Source of the DNA: Natronorubrum thiooxidans
GTDB lineage: Archaea; Halobacteriota; Halobacteria; Halobacteriales; Natrialbaceae
Assembly (NCBI RefSeq): GCF_900156475.1
Contig: NZ_FTNR01000012.1
Coordinates: 1-64,000, forward strand
Length of the DNA: 64,000 nucleotides
Reading direction: 5' to 3'
Both the position numbers and the translations under genes were made by a program. The notes under the pieces were generated by a model that did not search any database, had not been told where the DNA came from, and saw only the letters and a list, made by a program, of their open reading frames with translations. Shown here in pieces: positions 51,444 through 60,239 of this stretch (the stretch's first letter is position 1; the number at the start of each line of letters is the position of its first letter).

Positions 51444-51980
51444 ATGGTCAGCCGTCCAGCCGACTACTGTCCTCACTGCGGTGAGTCACTCGAGACGATC
51501 ACGTTCGATGGCCGCGAGCGCAGCCGCTGTCCGACCTGTGACGACGTGGTCTGGCACAACCCGGTCCCCTGTGCGAGCGTCGCGGTCGTCGATCGGTCGC
51601 GAGCGGAGCCGGCAGTGCTCTGTGTCGAACGGGCCGTTCCGCCGGGCATCGGCGAGTGGACGCTCCCCGGCGGCCACATGGAAGCCGGCGAGGAGCCCGC
51701 GGTCGCCGCCGTCCGCGAACTCGAGGAGGAAACCGGCGTCGCCGTCGATCCCGACACGCTCGAGATTCTCGATGCGACGTCGATGCCGCCCCGGAACGGC
51801 AAACACGTGACGACGATCCATTACGTCGCCGACTGGGCCGACGCTGCGGGCGAACTGCTGGCTGGCAGCGACGCGAGCGCGGCGCGATTCTGGTCGCCAG
51901 CGACGTTCGACGCGTCGGGCGAGACGTTCCGACCGATCCACGAACGGCGGTTTCGAGCGGCGGCCGCGTATTTCGAGTGA
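51444..51980 (+). CDS. Nudix hydrolase with N-terminal zinc ribbon
   Basis: A 178-aa protein: YCPHCGESLE..CPTCDDVVWHNP forms a four-Cys zinc ribbon, followed by a Nudix domain whose box is GGHMEAGEEPAVAAVRELEEETGV (Gx5Ex7REUxEExGU). This pattern fits NADH pyrophosphatase/ADP-ribose-type or nucleotide-cleaning enzymes. It lies just upstream of argS in the same direction (70 bases). The exact substrate is not evident. Confidence 0.93.
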   Translation: MVSRPADYCPHCGESLETITFDGRERSRCPTCDDVVWHNPVPCASVAVVDRSRAEPAVLCVERAVPPGIGEWTLPGGHMEAGEEPAVAAVRELEEETGVAVDPDTLEILDATSMPPRNGKHVTTIHYVADWADAAGELLAGSDASAARFWSPATFDASGETFRPIHERRFRAAAAYFE

Positions 51981-52050
51981 TCGCCGGCCCGCCGACCGAC
52001 GAGCGGCGAAACCCGACATTCCTTTACTTGCCCCCTGAATACGAGCGGGT

Positions 52051-53838
52051 ATGTTCCTCTCCCTACGCACGGAGGTCGAGGCCGCCCTCGAGGAGGCACT
52101 CTCGGCACTCGACTTCCCGACTGACGATCTCGGGATCGAAGAACCGCCGGAAGACGTGCCGAGCGTACTCGCCTCGAGCGTCGCCTTCCGACTCGCCGGC
52201 GAAGCCGGGGCCGCGCCGCCACAGGTCGCGGGCCAGCTCGCCGATGCGATCGCCCTGGACGACCTGACGTACGTCTCGGCCGTCGAGACGCAGGGCCCGT
52301 ATCTCAACTTCCTGCCGAGTGAGGCCTACTTCGCGGACACCCTCGAGACCGCCACTGACGAGACCTACGGCGAACTCGAGGACCGCGAGGAGTCCGTCGT
52401 CGTCGAACACACGAGCGCGAACCCGACCGGGCCGGTCCACGTCGGCCGCGCTCGAAACCCCATCATCGGCGACGCGGTGGCGAACCTGCTCGACGTCGCC
52501 GGCTACGACGTCGACCGCCACTACTACGTCAACGACGCCGGCCGGCAGATGGCCGTCTTCACCTGGGCCTACGAGACGTTCGACGAGGCCGACCTCGAGA
52601 ACGAGCCCGAACGCGACCGCATCGAGTACGACCTCGTCCGCTACTACCGCAAGGGTAACGCCTACCTCGAGAACGCTTCCGAGAGCGAAGTCGAGGCGGC
52701 CGAAGCCGAGATCGAGTCGATCATGCAGGGCCTCGAGGCCGGCGACGAGGAGGCCTACGACCGCGTCAGCGAGGTCGTCGATCAGGTGCTCTCGGGCATG
52801 AACGCCTGTCTCGGCCGGCTGCCCGCGGAGTTCGACGAGTTCGTCAAGGAGACACGCTTTATGCGAAACGGCGATACTGACGACCTCGTCGCCCGACTCA
52901 AAGAACTCGACGAGGCCGTCTACGAAGAAGACGCTTGGCAGCTCGAACTCGACGACCGCGGCATCGACAAGAACCTCGTCTTCCTGCGCTCGGACGGCAC
53001 CTCGCTGTACGCCACCCGCGACCTGGCCCACCACGAGTGGAAGTTCGATAACTACGACCGCGCGGTGACGGTCCTCGGCGAGGACCACAAACTGCAGGCC
53101 AAACAGGTCCGGCACACGCTCGAGTTGCTCGGCAACGACACCGACGGGCTCCGACAGGTGCTGTACTCCTATGTCAACCTTCCCGAAGGGAAGATGTCCA
53201 CCCGCCGTGGAACCGGCGTCGACTTGGACGATCTGTTAGATGAGGCGATCGACCGCGCCCGCGAGGAGGTCGAGGACCGACTCGACGACCGCATCCGTGA
53301 CGACGATCTGGACGAGTCCGACATCGAACGGATTGCCCACCAGGTCGGGATCGGCGCGGTCCGCTACGACATCGTCTCGAAACAGCCGACGAAAGCGATC
53401 ACCTTCGAGTGGGAGCAGGCGCTCGACTTCGAGGCCCAGTCCGCGCCGTACGTCCAGTACGTCCACGCGCGCTGTTGTGGCATTCTGGAAGAAGCCGGTC
53501 TCGACCCCGACGTCGACCTCGCACGACAGGATATCGAACTCGAGGCCCTCGAGGCCGGCCTGCTCGAAACCGATGCCGAACGGGACCTCCTCGAGACGAT
53601 CGCCCGGTTCCCGGCGGTCGTCGACGAGGCGGCCGACGACCTCGAACCGCACCAGATCGCGACCTTCACGCGCGAGTTCGCCGATCGGTTCAACGGCTTC
53701 TACCGGGAGTGTCCGGTGCTCGCCGACGACGTCGATCCCGACGTTCAGGAGGCTCGACTCGCGCTCGTGGCCGCATCGAAACACACGGTCGCGAACGCGC
53801 TGTCGATCCTCGGTGTGGAACCGCCCCGGTCGATGTAA
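52051..53838 (+). CDS. argS: Arginyl-tRNA synthetase
   Basis: A 595-aa class I synthetase. The HIGH-like motif is in [15 protein letters not shown] (HVGR 130-133), the tRNA-binding N-terminal domain precedes it, and the KMSK-like loop is [13 protein letters not shown]. An [27 protein letters not shown] segment precedes the C-terminal anticodon-binding domain. It charges tRNA-Arg, one copy of which is at 10156. A TATA-like CTTTACT lies about 28 bases upstream. Length is typical of haloarchaea. Confidence 0.97.
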   Translation: MFLSLRTEVEAALEEALSALDFPTDDLGIEEPPEDVPSVLASSVAFRLAGEAGAAPPQVAGQLADAIALDDLTYVSAVETQGPYLNFLPSEAYFADTLETATDETYGELEDREESVVVEHTSANPTGPVHVGRARNPIIGDAVANLLDVAGYDVDRHYYVNDAGRQMAVFTWAYETFDEADLENEPERDRIEYDLVRYYRKGNAYLENASESEVEAAEAEIESIMQGLEAGDEEAYDRVSEVVDQVLSGMNACLGRLPAEFDEFVKETRFMRNGDTDDLVARLKELDEAVYEEDAWQLELDDRGIDKNLVFLRSDGTSLYATRDLAHHEWKFDNYDRAVTVLGEDHKLQAKQVRHTLELLGNDTDGLRQVLYSYVNLPEGKMSTRRGTGVDLDDLLDEAIDRAREEVEDRLDDRIRDDDLDESDIERIAHQVGIGAVRYDIVSKQPTKAITFEWEQALDFEAQSAPYVQYVHARCCGILEEAGLDPDVDLARQDIELEALEAGLLETDAERDLLETIARFPAVVDEAADDLEPHQIATFTREFADRFNGFYRECPVLADDVDPDVQEARLALVAASKHTVANALSILGVEPPRSM

Positions 53839-53889
53839 GCGAGGCGACGTTATCGATCACTTTCCGCGGTCTCGTTTCGTCACGTCCTG

Positions 53890-53969
53890 ATACTACCGGA
53901 CAGAAGTCAATGAAGAGAATTCGCCGGACGGAAGCGGCGAATGCTCACAATAGTTCTGTCCGGCAGTAT
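53890..53969. repeat. 80-base element with 16-base terminal inverted repeats and an inner hairpin
   Basis: The left end ATACTACCGGACAGAA (53890-53905) and the right end TTCTGTCCGGCAGTAT (53954-53969) are inverted copies with one mismatch. Inside, ATTCGCC (53919-53925) and GGCGAAT (53936-53942) form a second hairpin. The whole element can fold into a two-tiered cruciform. It lies between argS and a convergent lipoprotein gene and contains no coding sequence. It looks like a miniature inverted-repeat element or a bidirectional terminator. A related CCGGACAGAA motif occurs before minD. Confidence 0.7.
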
Positions 53970-54050
53970 GAGCCCGTATAGCGTTCCCGCCGCTACTCGG
54001 TTGTTCGCTCCAAAAAGTCCATGTCACCGGCTTGAGGGCTGGACGAACTG

Positions 54051-54620
54051 TCAGTATTTCGTCTCTGTGCCTTTGATCGCCTCGAGCAACTGTGCTCTCG
54101 TCTTCTTGCCGTCGCGATACCAGACGATCCACTGCACGTCGATGGAGTAGGAGACGACTTTCTCCCCGTCGTGTTTGACGATCAGTTCGATGGTCTCGAT
54201 GTGGTCCGCAAACGTCTCGAGGTCGATGATGCTCTCGTCGACGTCGTCGGCGAGCGACTCGAGGTCTGCGTACAGTTTCTCCTGGTCGGTCGTCTCGCTG
54301 TCGACGACGAGCTTGACCGTGTCGCCCTTGCGTTTGAGGACCGAAATCGACATGTAGTCGCCCTTCAGCTCGAAGTTGTCTTTTTCGAACCCGGGAATGT
54401 CGTCGTGTTTGTCGTGCTTTTTATCCTTGCCCTTCTCGCCTTTCTCTCCCTGCTCGCCGTCCTCACCGTTGTCACCAGTGTCATCGTTGTCACCGTTGGT
54501 CGGCGAGTCGGACCCGTCGTCGTTCGAGCCGTCATCGTCGCTTGTGTCTTCACTGGAACAACCAGCCAGGAGGGTCGCGAGCGCAGCACCACTGCCGAGG
54601 AGTACGTTTCGTCGCTCCAT
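54051..54620 (-). CDS. Lipoprotein of unknown function with charged linker
   Basis: A 189-aa exported protein. Signal with lipobox (LLAGC, Cys about 21), then a long Asp/Asn/Gly/Lys spacer (GEQGEKGEKGKDKKHDKHDD), then a folded domain of about 100 residues: KGDYMSISVLKRKGDTVKLVVD, DLESLADDVDESIIDLETFADHIET and SYSIDVQWIVWYRDGKKTRAQLL. No enzymatic motif is seen; a small alpha/beta extracellular domain is likely. Monocistronic. Confidence 0.78.
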   Translation of the reverse strand: MERRNVLLGSGAALATLLAGCSSEDTSDDDGSNDDGSDSPTNGDNDDTGDNGEDGEQGEKGEKGKDKKHDKHDDIPGFEKDNFELKGDYMSISVLKRKGDTVKLVVDSETTDQEKLYADLESLADDVDESIIDLETFADHIETIELIVKHDGEKVVSYSIDVQWIVWYRDGKKTRAQLLEAIKGTETKY

Positions 54621-54801
54621 GCTCGAGCCGTCGATATCGTCAGTGATTAGTAATCAGTTTGTTACTCTCTCACGATTCTGACTGTTTGATTCGACTGGAC
54701 AACAGCCCGTGACTGGCCGGTATTCGGCGCAACCGGGCCCGTGTGAAGCGGTTTCACGTCAGGCATGAAGACAGTATGGATTGCATTACGATCAGCAATC
54801 C

Positions 54802-55698
54802 CTACTCGGTGCTGGTACTGGATTCGGCTTCCGTGATTGCACTCGAGACGTCGTCGTGTGCTGCTTCCCGTTCCTCGCGCTCGTCGTCGCTCTTGATGGC
54901 GGTCTCGTCTTCCGATCGCTCGGTTTTTACTCCCAGTTGTCCGGATCCTGTCTCGCCGTCGGCAGCGTCGCTCGTCGCCTCTGGTACGTCGATATCAGCC
55001 AAGTCAGCCGCGAGTTTCCGGTAGGCGGCGGCGGCAGGCCCATCGGGTTCGTACACGATCAGCGGTGTGCCGGCGTAGACGCTTTCTCGAGCCGCGGCGT
55101 CTTCTGGGATCGTTCCCAACAGATCCGTCTCCAGGCGCGTGGCAATTTCCTCGTGGGAGATGTCGCTGTCGGGTAGCGTGCGGGTCACGACGAGTCCGGC
55201 GACCGTGCCCCCGGCACGCTCGGTCAACTCGAGTGTTTTCTTCGAGTCGTGGACGGCCGCCGGCTCGGGCGTCGACACGAGGATGACGGCGTCGGCTAGT
55301 CCCAGCGGGAGGACGGTTTCGTGATTGACGCCCGCGCCAACGTCGAGAAAGACGTAGTCGAATCGATCTCGAAGCTCGGAAACGACCTCCCGGAGTCCTT
55401 CGGGGGAGGTGTCGGCGTACTCGTCGAGGCTCGTACCGCTCGGAACGGCGACGATGTTTTCGGTCACACTGTAGATGGCGTCGTCGATCGATGCGTCTCC
55501 GGACAACACGTCGTGAAGCGTCGTCGAGTCGGGGGTCAGGCTGACGAACCCGGCGAGATTCGCCATTCCGAGGTCGGTGTCGACGATGGCGACGCGCTCG
55601 CCGGCCTGTGCGAGCGCCGTGCCGAGATTGACCGTCGTCGTCGTCTTCCCGACGCCTCCTTTTCCGCTCGCGATCGCATAGACCGTCTCATGAGACAT
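54802..55698 (-). CDS. MinD/ParA-type ATPase
   Basis: A 298-aa ATPase with deviant Walker A SGKGGVGKTTTTVN (signature Lys13, Lys18), the VAIVDTDLGMANLAGF switch and a FDYVFLDVGAGVNHE Walker B-like strand. The C-terminal 60 residues are acidic and low in complexity, possibly disordered. Archaeal MinD proteins position cellular machinery, such as archaella or chemosensory arrays, and lack a MinC partner. It is divergent from aRF1 by about 190 bases. Confidence 0.92.
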   Translation of the reverse strand: MSHETVYAIASGKGGVGKTTTTVNLGTALAQAGERVAIVDTDLGMANLAGFVSLTPDSTTLHDVLSGDASIDDAIYSVTENIVAVPSGTSLDEYADTSPEGLREVVSELRDRFDYVFLDVGAGVNHETVLPLGLADAVILVSTPEPAAVHDSKKTLELTERAGGTVAGLVVTRTLPDSDISHEEIATRLETDLLGTIPEDAAARESVYAGTPLIVYEPDGPAAAAYRKLAADLADIDVPEATSDAADGETGSGQLGVKTERSEDETAIKSDDEREEREAAHDDVSSAITEAESSTSTE

Positions 55699-55705
55699 AC
55701 TGGTG

Positions 55706-55721
55706 TACTGTCCGGACAGAA
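55706..55721 (+). promoter_or_regulatory. Palindromic TACTGTCCGGACAGAA site before minD
   Basis: The core TCTGTCCGGACAG-like TGTCCGGACA is palindromic and starts only eight bases upstream of the minD ATG. It resembles the ends of the 80-base element at 53890-53969. It may be a regulatory site in the minD leader or a relic of the same element. Confidence 0.45.
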
Positions 55722-55888
55722 GAACGGGAGCACCTTAAATCGTCACCTCACCTCCCAACCCATGGTGTGTGGCCGACATGTCGGTGCTGTCTCCGAGACG
55801 GAGTCGCGCCGGCTGTGTTCCGGCAGCCGTTGACAGGTCGACAGGTGTGTCAAAGGATTCTTACCCACAGCACCGTTTTGTATGGACA

Positions 55889-57148
55889 ATGAGCCAGGAG
55901 GGCGATCAGGAGCAATCCGATCGGAAAAAATACGAGTTCCGGAAGGTCATCGAAGATCTCAAAGATTTCGATGGCTCCGGGACACAGCTCGTGACGATCT
56001 ATATTCCCGAGGACAGACAGATCAGTGACGTCGTCCAACACGTCACCCAGGAACACAGCGAAGCGGCTAACATCAAGTCAAAACAGACGCGAACGGCCGT
56101 CCAAGACGCGCTGACGAGTATCAAAGACCGACTTCGGTACTACGACGTCTATCCACCGGAAAACGGGATGGTGCTGTTTTCGGGGGCCGTCGACTCCGGT
56201 GGTGGCCGGACCGACATGGTCACGAAAGTTTTGGAGAGCCCACCCCAACCCGTCGAATCGTTCCGCTATCACTGCGACTCGGATTTCCTTACCGAGCCGC
56301 TCGAGCACATGCTGGCGGACCAGGGCCTCTACGGGCTGATCGTCCTTGACCGTCGTGAAGCCAACGTCGGCTGGCTGAAAGGCAAACGCATCGAGCCGGT
56401 CAAATCCGCCTCGTCGCTCGTCCCTGGCAAACAGCGTAAAGGTGGCCAGTCCGCCCAGCGTTTCGCCCGCCTGCGTCTCGAGGCCATCGACAACTTCTAT
56501 CAGGAGGTCGCGGGGATGGCAAACGACCTGTTCGTCGCCAAACGCCACGAACTCGACGGCATCCTCGTCGGCGGTCCCTCGCCCACCAAAGACGAGTTCC
56601 TCGACGGTGACTACCTCCACCACGAAATTCAGGACAACGTCATCGGGAAGTTCGACGTCGCCTACACCGACGAGTCCGGCCTGAAAGACTTAGTCGACAA
56701 CGCCGAGGAGGCGCTTGCCGACGCCGAGGTGATGAAGGACAAAAATGAGATGGAGGAGTTCTTCAAGGAACTCAACGCGGGCGACCTCGCGACCTACGGG
56801 TTCGAGCAGACCCGACGGAACCTCGTGATGGGCGCGGTCGACCGGCTCCTGATCAGCGAGGACCTCCGGAAAGACGTCGTCGTCTACGACTGTGCGGAGT
56901 GTGGGAATACGGATTACGAGGTGCTCGATCGGCGCAAGTCGACGCCGTCGCACACCTGTAGCGACTGTGGCGCCGAGGTCGACGTCACGGACGACGACCG
57001 CGAGGACGCGATCGACCACCTCATCGAGATTGCCGAACAGCGCGGTACTGAGACCAAGTTCATCTCGACGGACTTCGAGAAGGGCGAACAGCTCTACAAC
57101 GCCTTTGGCGGTTTCGCCGGCATCCTGCGGTACAGTACCGGCGTCTAG
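55889..57148 (+). CDS. prf1: Peptide chain release factor aRF1
   Basis: A 419-aa release factor. It has NIKS (61-64) and YHCDSDF (127-133) for stop codon reading, and GGQ (185-187) for peptidyl-tRNA hydrolysis. A zinc-binding mini-domain is present at the C-terminus: CAECGNTDYEVLDRR..CSDCGAEVD. The start is at MSQEGDQEQSDRKKY. A GTPase partner is not nearby. It is read toward the PRC-barrel gene (convergent, 37 bases). Confidence 0.97.
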   Translation: MSQEGDQEQSDRKKYEFRKVIEDLKDFDGSGTQLVTIYIPEDRQISDVVQHVTQEHSEAANIKSKQTRTAVQDALTSIKDRLRYYDVYPPENGMVLFSGAVDSGGGRTDMVTKVLESPPQPVESFRYHCDSDFLTEPLEHMLADQGLYGLIVLDRREANVGWLKGKRIEPVKSASSLVPGKQRKGGQSAQRFARLRLEAIDNFYQEVAGMANDLFVAKRHELDGILVGGPSPTKDEFLDGDYLHHEIQDNVIGKFDVAYTDESGLKDLVDNAEEALADAEVMKDKNEMEEFFKELNAGDLATYGFEQTRRNLVMGAVDRLLISEDLRKDVVVYDCAECGNTDYEVLDRRKSTPSHTCSDCGAEVDVTDDDREDAIDHLIEIAEQRGTETKFISTDFEKGEQLYNAFGGFAGILRYSTGV

Positions 57149-57184
57149 GGCTGCCGACTGATCGCCTCTTGGGCGTGGCCCCTC

Positions 57185-57430
57185 TCAGAGCGTGCCCCGG
57201 AGATAGACCGCATTGTCGGTGATTTTCTCGATACTCCCTTCGTCAAGCGGATGTGCCTCGTCGCTTCGCGTGGCCCAACCGAGTTTTGCTTTGATCGTCC
57301 CCAACAGACTCGGATTCGGCTCGACGTACCCGTAGCCGTCACGGACGTCGACGAGGCGGCCGACCTCGGTGCCGTCCGTGTTCAGGACTCGTTTCCCTTC
57401 ATCGGCTTTCGTAAGCGTATCCTCGGGCAT
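57185..57430 (-). CDS. PRC-barrel-like small protein
   Basis: An 81-aa protein: MPEDTLTKADEGKRVLNTDG, then TEVGRLVDVRDGYGYVEPNPSLLGTIKAKLGW. The strand pattern with GTEVGRLVDV is PRC-barrel-like, as found in RimM, photosynthetic and stress proteins. Common in haloarchaea as single-domain proteins of unknown role. The start at 57430 gives the typical N-terminus; the extension to 57454 is not conserved. Convergent with prf1. Confidence 0.8.
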   Translation of the reverse strand: MPEDTLTKADEGKRVLNTDGTEVGRLVDVRDGYGYVEPNPSLLGTIKAKLGWATRSDEAHPLDEGSIEKITDNAVYLRGTL

Positions 57431-57677
57431 TAGTGAGTAACTCGCCGTCTCCATGCCGATCGAACCCGGCCGTCGCCGGTAATCGAATCACTGGCACCAT
57501 GGCTGCGCGCGTAATAAAGCGCAGAAATCGTTTCCCTTACCACGGCACTGTTACACGCCGTGTCGTCGATTACCGGCAAGTAGGATCCGCTTACGCCACG
57601 GACTCGTCGTTCGATTTTGGCCGTGCTCGAGCACAACAGAAGGGTTATACTGGTAGTCACGTATTACCAGTCGATCA

Positions 57678-58427
57678 ATGGCCGAATCCCCGCCGTTTGC
57701 CGCGTCGTTCGACGACCCGCGGATCACCCCGCAGTTCTGCCGGCGGGTGACCGGGTCGGCAGGCGAGTATCTCCTTCTCGGCGTCGTCCACGACCACCCC
57801 GCAAGCGTCGCCCGCGTCGACCGTGTTCTCGAGTCAGTCGAGCCCGATACGCTCGCTCTCGAACTTCCGACGGCTGCCCTCCCGCTGTACCGCGCCTACG
57901 CTCGCGAGGGCACGGCCCAGAGCCCGCCACGGTTCGGTGGCGAGATGAGCGCTGCGATCACTGCCGCGCCCGAGGCCACGACTGTCGGGATCGATGCGCC
58001 GAACTGGTCGTTCCTGCGACGACTCGTGACGCGGTTGATCGCCGATCGGGTCTCTACGACGACGGCCCGACGCGTCATCTCGAGTCTCGGTGGGGCGACG
58101 CGGGAGGCGCTGACCTGCCGGATCGCGGCGACGCTGACCCACGCGACGTCGATGACTGTCGCCTGTGACAACCCGATCGAGTACGACTGCGCGGACGGCG
58201 ATTCGCCCGCCGAGCAGGCTGCCCATGAGCGGTCACACGTCGCCAGCGTTCAGGCGCTGCTCGGCAGCGTCCAGACGGCTGACAGCGCGCTCACCTACCG
58301 CGACGAAACCCGCGAACGCTGTATGATCGACCGCCTCGAGGCGCTTCGAGCGACGACCGACGGTACCGTCGTCGCCGTCATCGGTGTCGATCACCTCGAG
58401 ACGGTTGCGGACGGACTTTCCGCCTAA
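57678..58427 (+). CDS. TraB/PrgY-like family protein
   Basis: A 249-aa soluble protein. It has the N-terminal LLLGVVHDHPASVARVDRVLESVEPDTLALELPTAALPLY, which matches the TraB/ChaN-like GxxH...E motif, then GGEMSAAITAAPEATTVGIDAPNW and a late VVAVIGVDHLETVADG. No transmembrane helices are seen, unlike longer TraB proteins. The proposed proteolytic or pheromone-inhibiting role of PrgY is not established for archaea. It stands alone upstream of the zinc-ribbon gene (convergent). Confidence 0.72.
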   Translation: MAESPPFAASFDDPRITPQFCRRVTGSAGEYLLLGVVHDHPASVARVDRVLESVEPDTLALELPTAALPLYRAYAREGTAQSPPRFGGEMSAAITAAPEATTVGIDAPNWSFLRRLVTRLIADRVSTTTARRVISSLGGATREALTCRIAATLTHATSMTVACDNPIEYDCADGDSPAEQAAHERSHVASVQALLGSVQTADSALTYRDETRERCMIDRLEALRATTDGTVVAVIGVDHLETVADGLSA

Positions 58428-58503
58428 CATCGGGCCCCCGTTCGTGCCGAGAGAGTCCTGCGTTTCGTCCCGGAAGCTGTCTGCATCGGCGTGACTTGTT
58501 GGC

Positions 58504-58833
58504 TTACTGCCGGAGCGAGGAAATACAGTTCCAGCAGTACGTAAACGTCTGATCGGCCTCGTTTCGGACGCCACAGTGTGGACAGCGGATCGTCTCCTCG
58601 TCGAACTCGAGGTCGCGGTCGTCCTCGAGGTCCTCGGGGTCATCGACGTCGTCGGACGAACGTGGATAGTGGTCGGGACCGGTTGGCGTGTGTGGACGTA
58701 CACGATCGGGATCAGCAAACGACGGTGACCTCGCATTATCACCGTCTTCTCCCCGGACGTAGACGTAATACAGTAACAGGTGCAGGAGGGCAAACAGCAC
58801 GACGTATCCGATGAGCCAGCCCCAGAGCTCCAT
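58504..58833 (-). CDS. Membrane-anchored zinc-ribbon protein
   Basis: A 109-aa protein: an N-terminal transmembrane helix (MELWGWLIGYVVLFALLHLL) followed by an acidic linker and a C-terminal zinc ribbon, IRCPHCGVRNEADQTFTYCWNC. The ribbon should sit on the cytoplasmic side. Such DUF7577-like proteins are haloarchaeal-specific and unassigned. It is convergent with the TraB-like gene and follows the acyltransferase gene in the same direction. Confidence 0.82.
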   Translation of the reverse strand: MELWGWLIGYVVLFALLHLLLYYVYVRGEDGDNARSPSFADPDRVRPHTPTGPDHYPRSSDDVDDPEDLEDDRDLEFDEETIRCPHCGVRNEADQTFTYCWNCISSLRQ

Positions 58834-58919
58834 TAGTGTGCCATAGGTTCTCAGGGCACTTGGATATTCCCTGCGTCGGGATTCCGAGACAATGAGCCGA
58901 CAAAGAGTATCCGACCCGT

Positions 58920-59807
58920 CTAGAGGTTTCGACCGAACTCGTCGAAGACCTCGAGGTCGTCGGGGAGGTCGTACTCGAGACGGCGCTGTTCCTGCCGGTT
59001 GACGCCGGCATCCTCGATGGGGATGGCGACGTCTTCCCAGCCGGGTTTGATTTTGACGCTTTTAGCCGGTGCGCCGATGGCGATGTGATGTGCCGGAACG
59101 TCGTGTTGAACGATCCCGCGTGCGCCGACGATGGCGTTTTCGCCGACCAGACAGCCGGCACGAATCATCGCGTCGTAGGTGAGTCGCACGTCGTCTTCGA
59201 CGATCGTGTGATAGTTGCGGACCTCGGTCTGGTCGACGACGTCGTGGTCGTGGCTGTAGATGTGCACGCCATCGGACACCGAGACGCGGTCGCCGATCGT
59301 GAGTTTCCCCCGGTCGTCTAGATGCACGTTGTCGTGGACGACGGCGTTGTCACCGATGGTGATGTTGTGGCCGTAGGTGAACGTGATGCCCTTGAAAAAC
59401 CGGCAGTCGTCGCCACACGCCTCGAAGAGGTGGTCGGCGAGCATCCGTCGGAACCGCAGGGCGAACTCGACGTTGTCCGCGATCGGCAGACTGTCGAACT
59501 GTCGCCAGAGCCACTGGAGGTGCTTCGAACGACGGAACCGCTCCTCGTCTTTTTCGGCGTAGTACTCGCTCTCGAGGGTCGTGTTACAGGGGTCGTAACT
59601 CTGCAAGCGGACGCGTTCGGCCGGCGAGACGTCGCCGCCGTCCTGCCAGTGTTCGTAGGCCTCGCGGTCGCCGGAGAGATCGATCAGGACGTCCTCGACG
59701 ACCGAACAGGTGTCTTCCTCGCTCGCCAGCCGTTGATCGACCTCGTCGATGAACTCACGCATTCCCGCCTCCGCCTCGTCGGGGAGCGAGACGTACCGCT
59801 TTGTCAT
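58920..59807 (-). CDS. Hexapeptide-repeat (left-handed beta-helix) acyltransferase-like protein
   Basis: A 295-aa protein. Residues about 150-245 form a left-handed beta-helix: FTYGHNITIGDNAVVHDNVHLDDRGKLTIGDRVSVSDGVHIYSHDHDVV and VRLTYDAMIRAGCLVGENAIVGARGIVQHDVPAHHIAIGAPAKSVKI. The GAPAK ending and catalytic-type His resemble maltose/galactoside O-acetyltransferases. An N-terminal helical domain of about 140 residues (LPDEAEAGMREFIDEVDQRL) is additional. It probably transfers an acyl group to a sugar; substrate unknown. Confidence 0.85.
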   Translation of the reverse strand: MTKRYVSLPDEAEAGMREFIDEVDQRLASEEDTCSVVEDVLIDLSGDREAYEHWQDGGDVSPAERVRLQSYDPCNTTLESEYYAEKDEERFRRSKHLQWLWRQFDSLPIADNVEFALRFRRMLADHLFEACGDDCRFFKGITFTYGHNITIGDNAVVHDNVHLDDRGKLTIGDRVSVSDGVHIYSHDHDVVDQTEVRNYHTIVEDDVRLTYDAMIRAGCLVGENAIVGARGIVQHDVPAHHIAIGAPAKSVKIKPGWEDVAIPIEDAGVNRQEQRRLEYDLPDDLEVFDEFGRNL

Positions 59808-60100
59808 ACTCCGACGTATTGCCCGCCGAGTTCATAGGGGTTCGGTTGTGCGGACGCCTTGCCAGCACTCGCCCAAGCGAGGGCTGATGGGCCGCCCAGT
59901 AACGTCGTTTGCCCAGCCGGTAGCACAGGATTGTCACAGCCTGCTGCAATATTTTCTGGTATCGCCGACGCAATCGACAACGATTAAGTGGCCCGATCCG
60001 GAGGGATCGAACGAATGTCGTCCGATGGACGGAGTCGTGGTCGCTTGTCGGCTGTACTGATGGACAGTGTTCCGATTGCTCAGCCGGTCGATACGTGTCC

Positions 60101-60235
60101 ATGATTGCCGTCCGACAGTATCTCGCGTCGATCCGCTCCCAGTGGACCGCCCTCGAGCGAGATTGGCAAAGCGTTGCCGTCGGGGCAGCGATCGTCGCAC
60201 TGACTGCCGCCGTCGAGATACAGATCCCCTGGTAG
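60101..60235 (+). CDS. Small single-helix membrane protein upstream of YeiH
   Basis: A 44-residue frame: MIAVRQYLASIRSQWTALER then DWQSVAVGAAIVALTAAVEIQIPW, which has one hydrophobic helix at the end. It finishes four bases before the YeiH ATG, so it would be cotranscribed and translationally linked. No family recognised; it could be a subunit of the transporter. Because it is short, real translation is not certain. Confidence 0.6.
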   Translation: MIAVRQYLASIRSQWTALERDWQSVAVGAAIVALTAAVEIQIPW

Positions 60236-60239
60236 CCAT

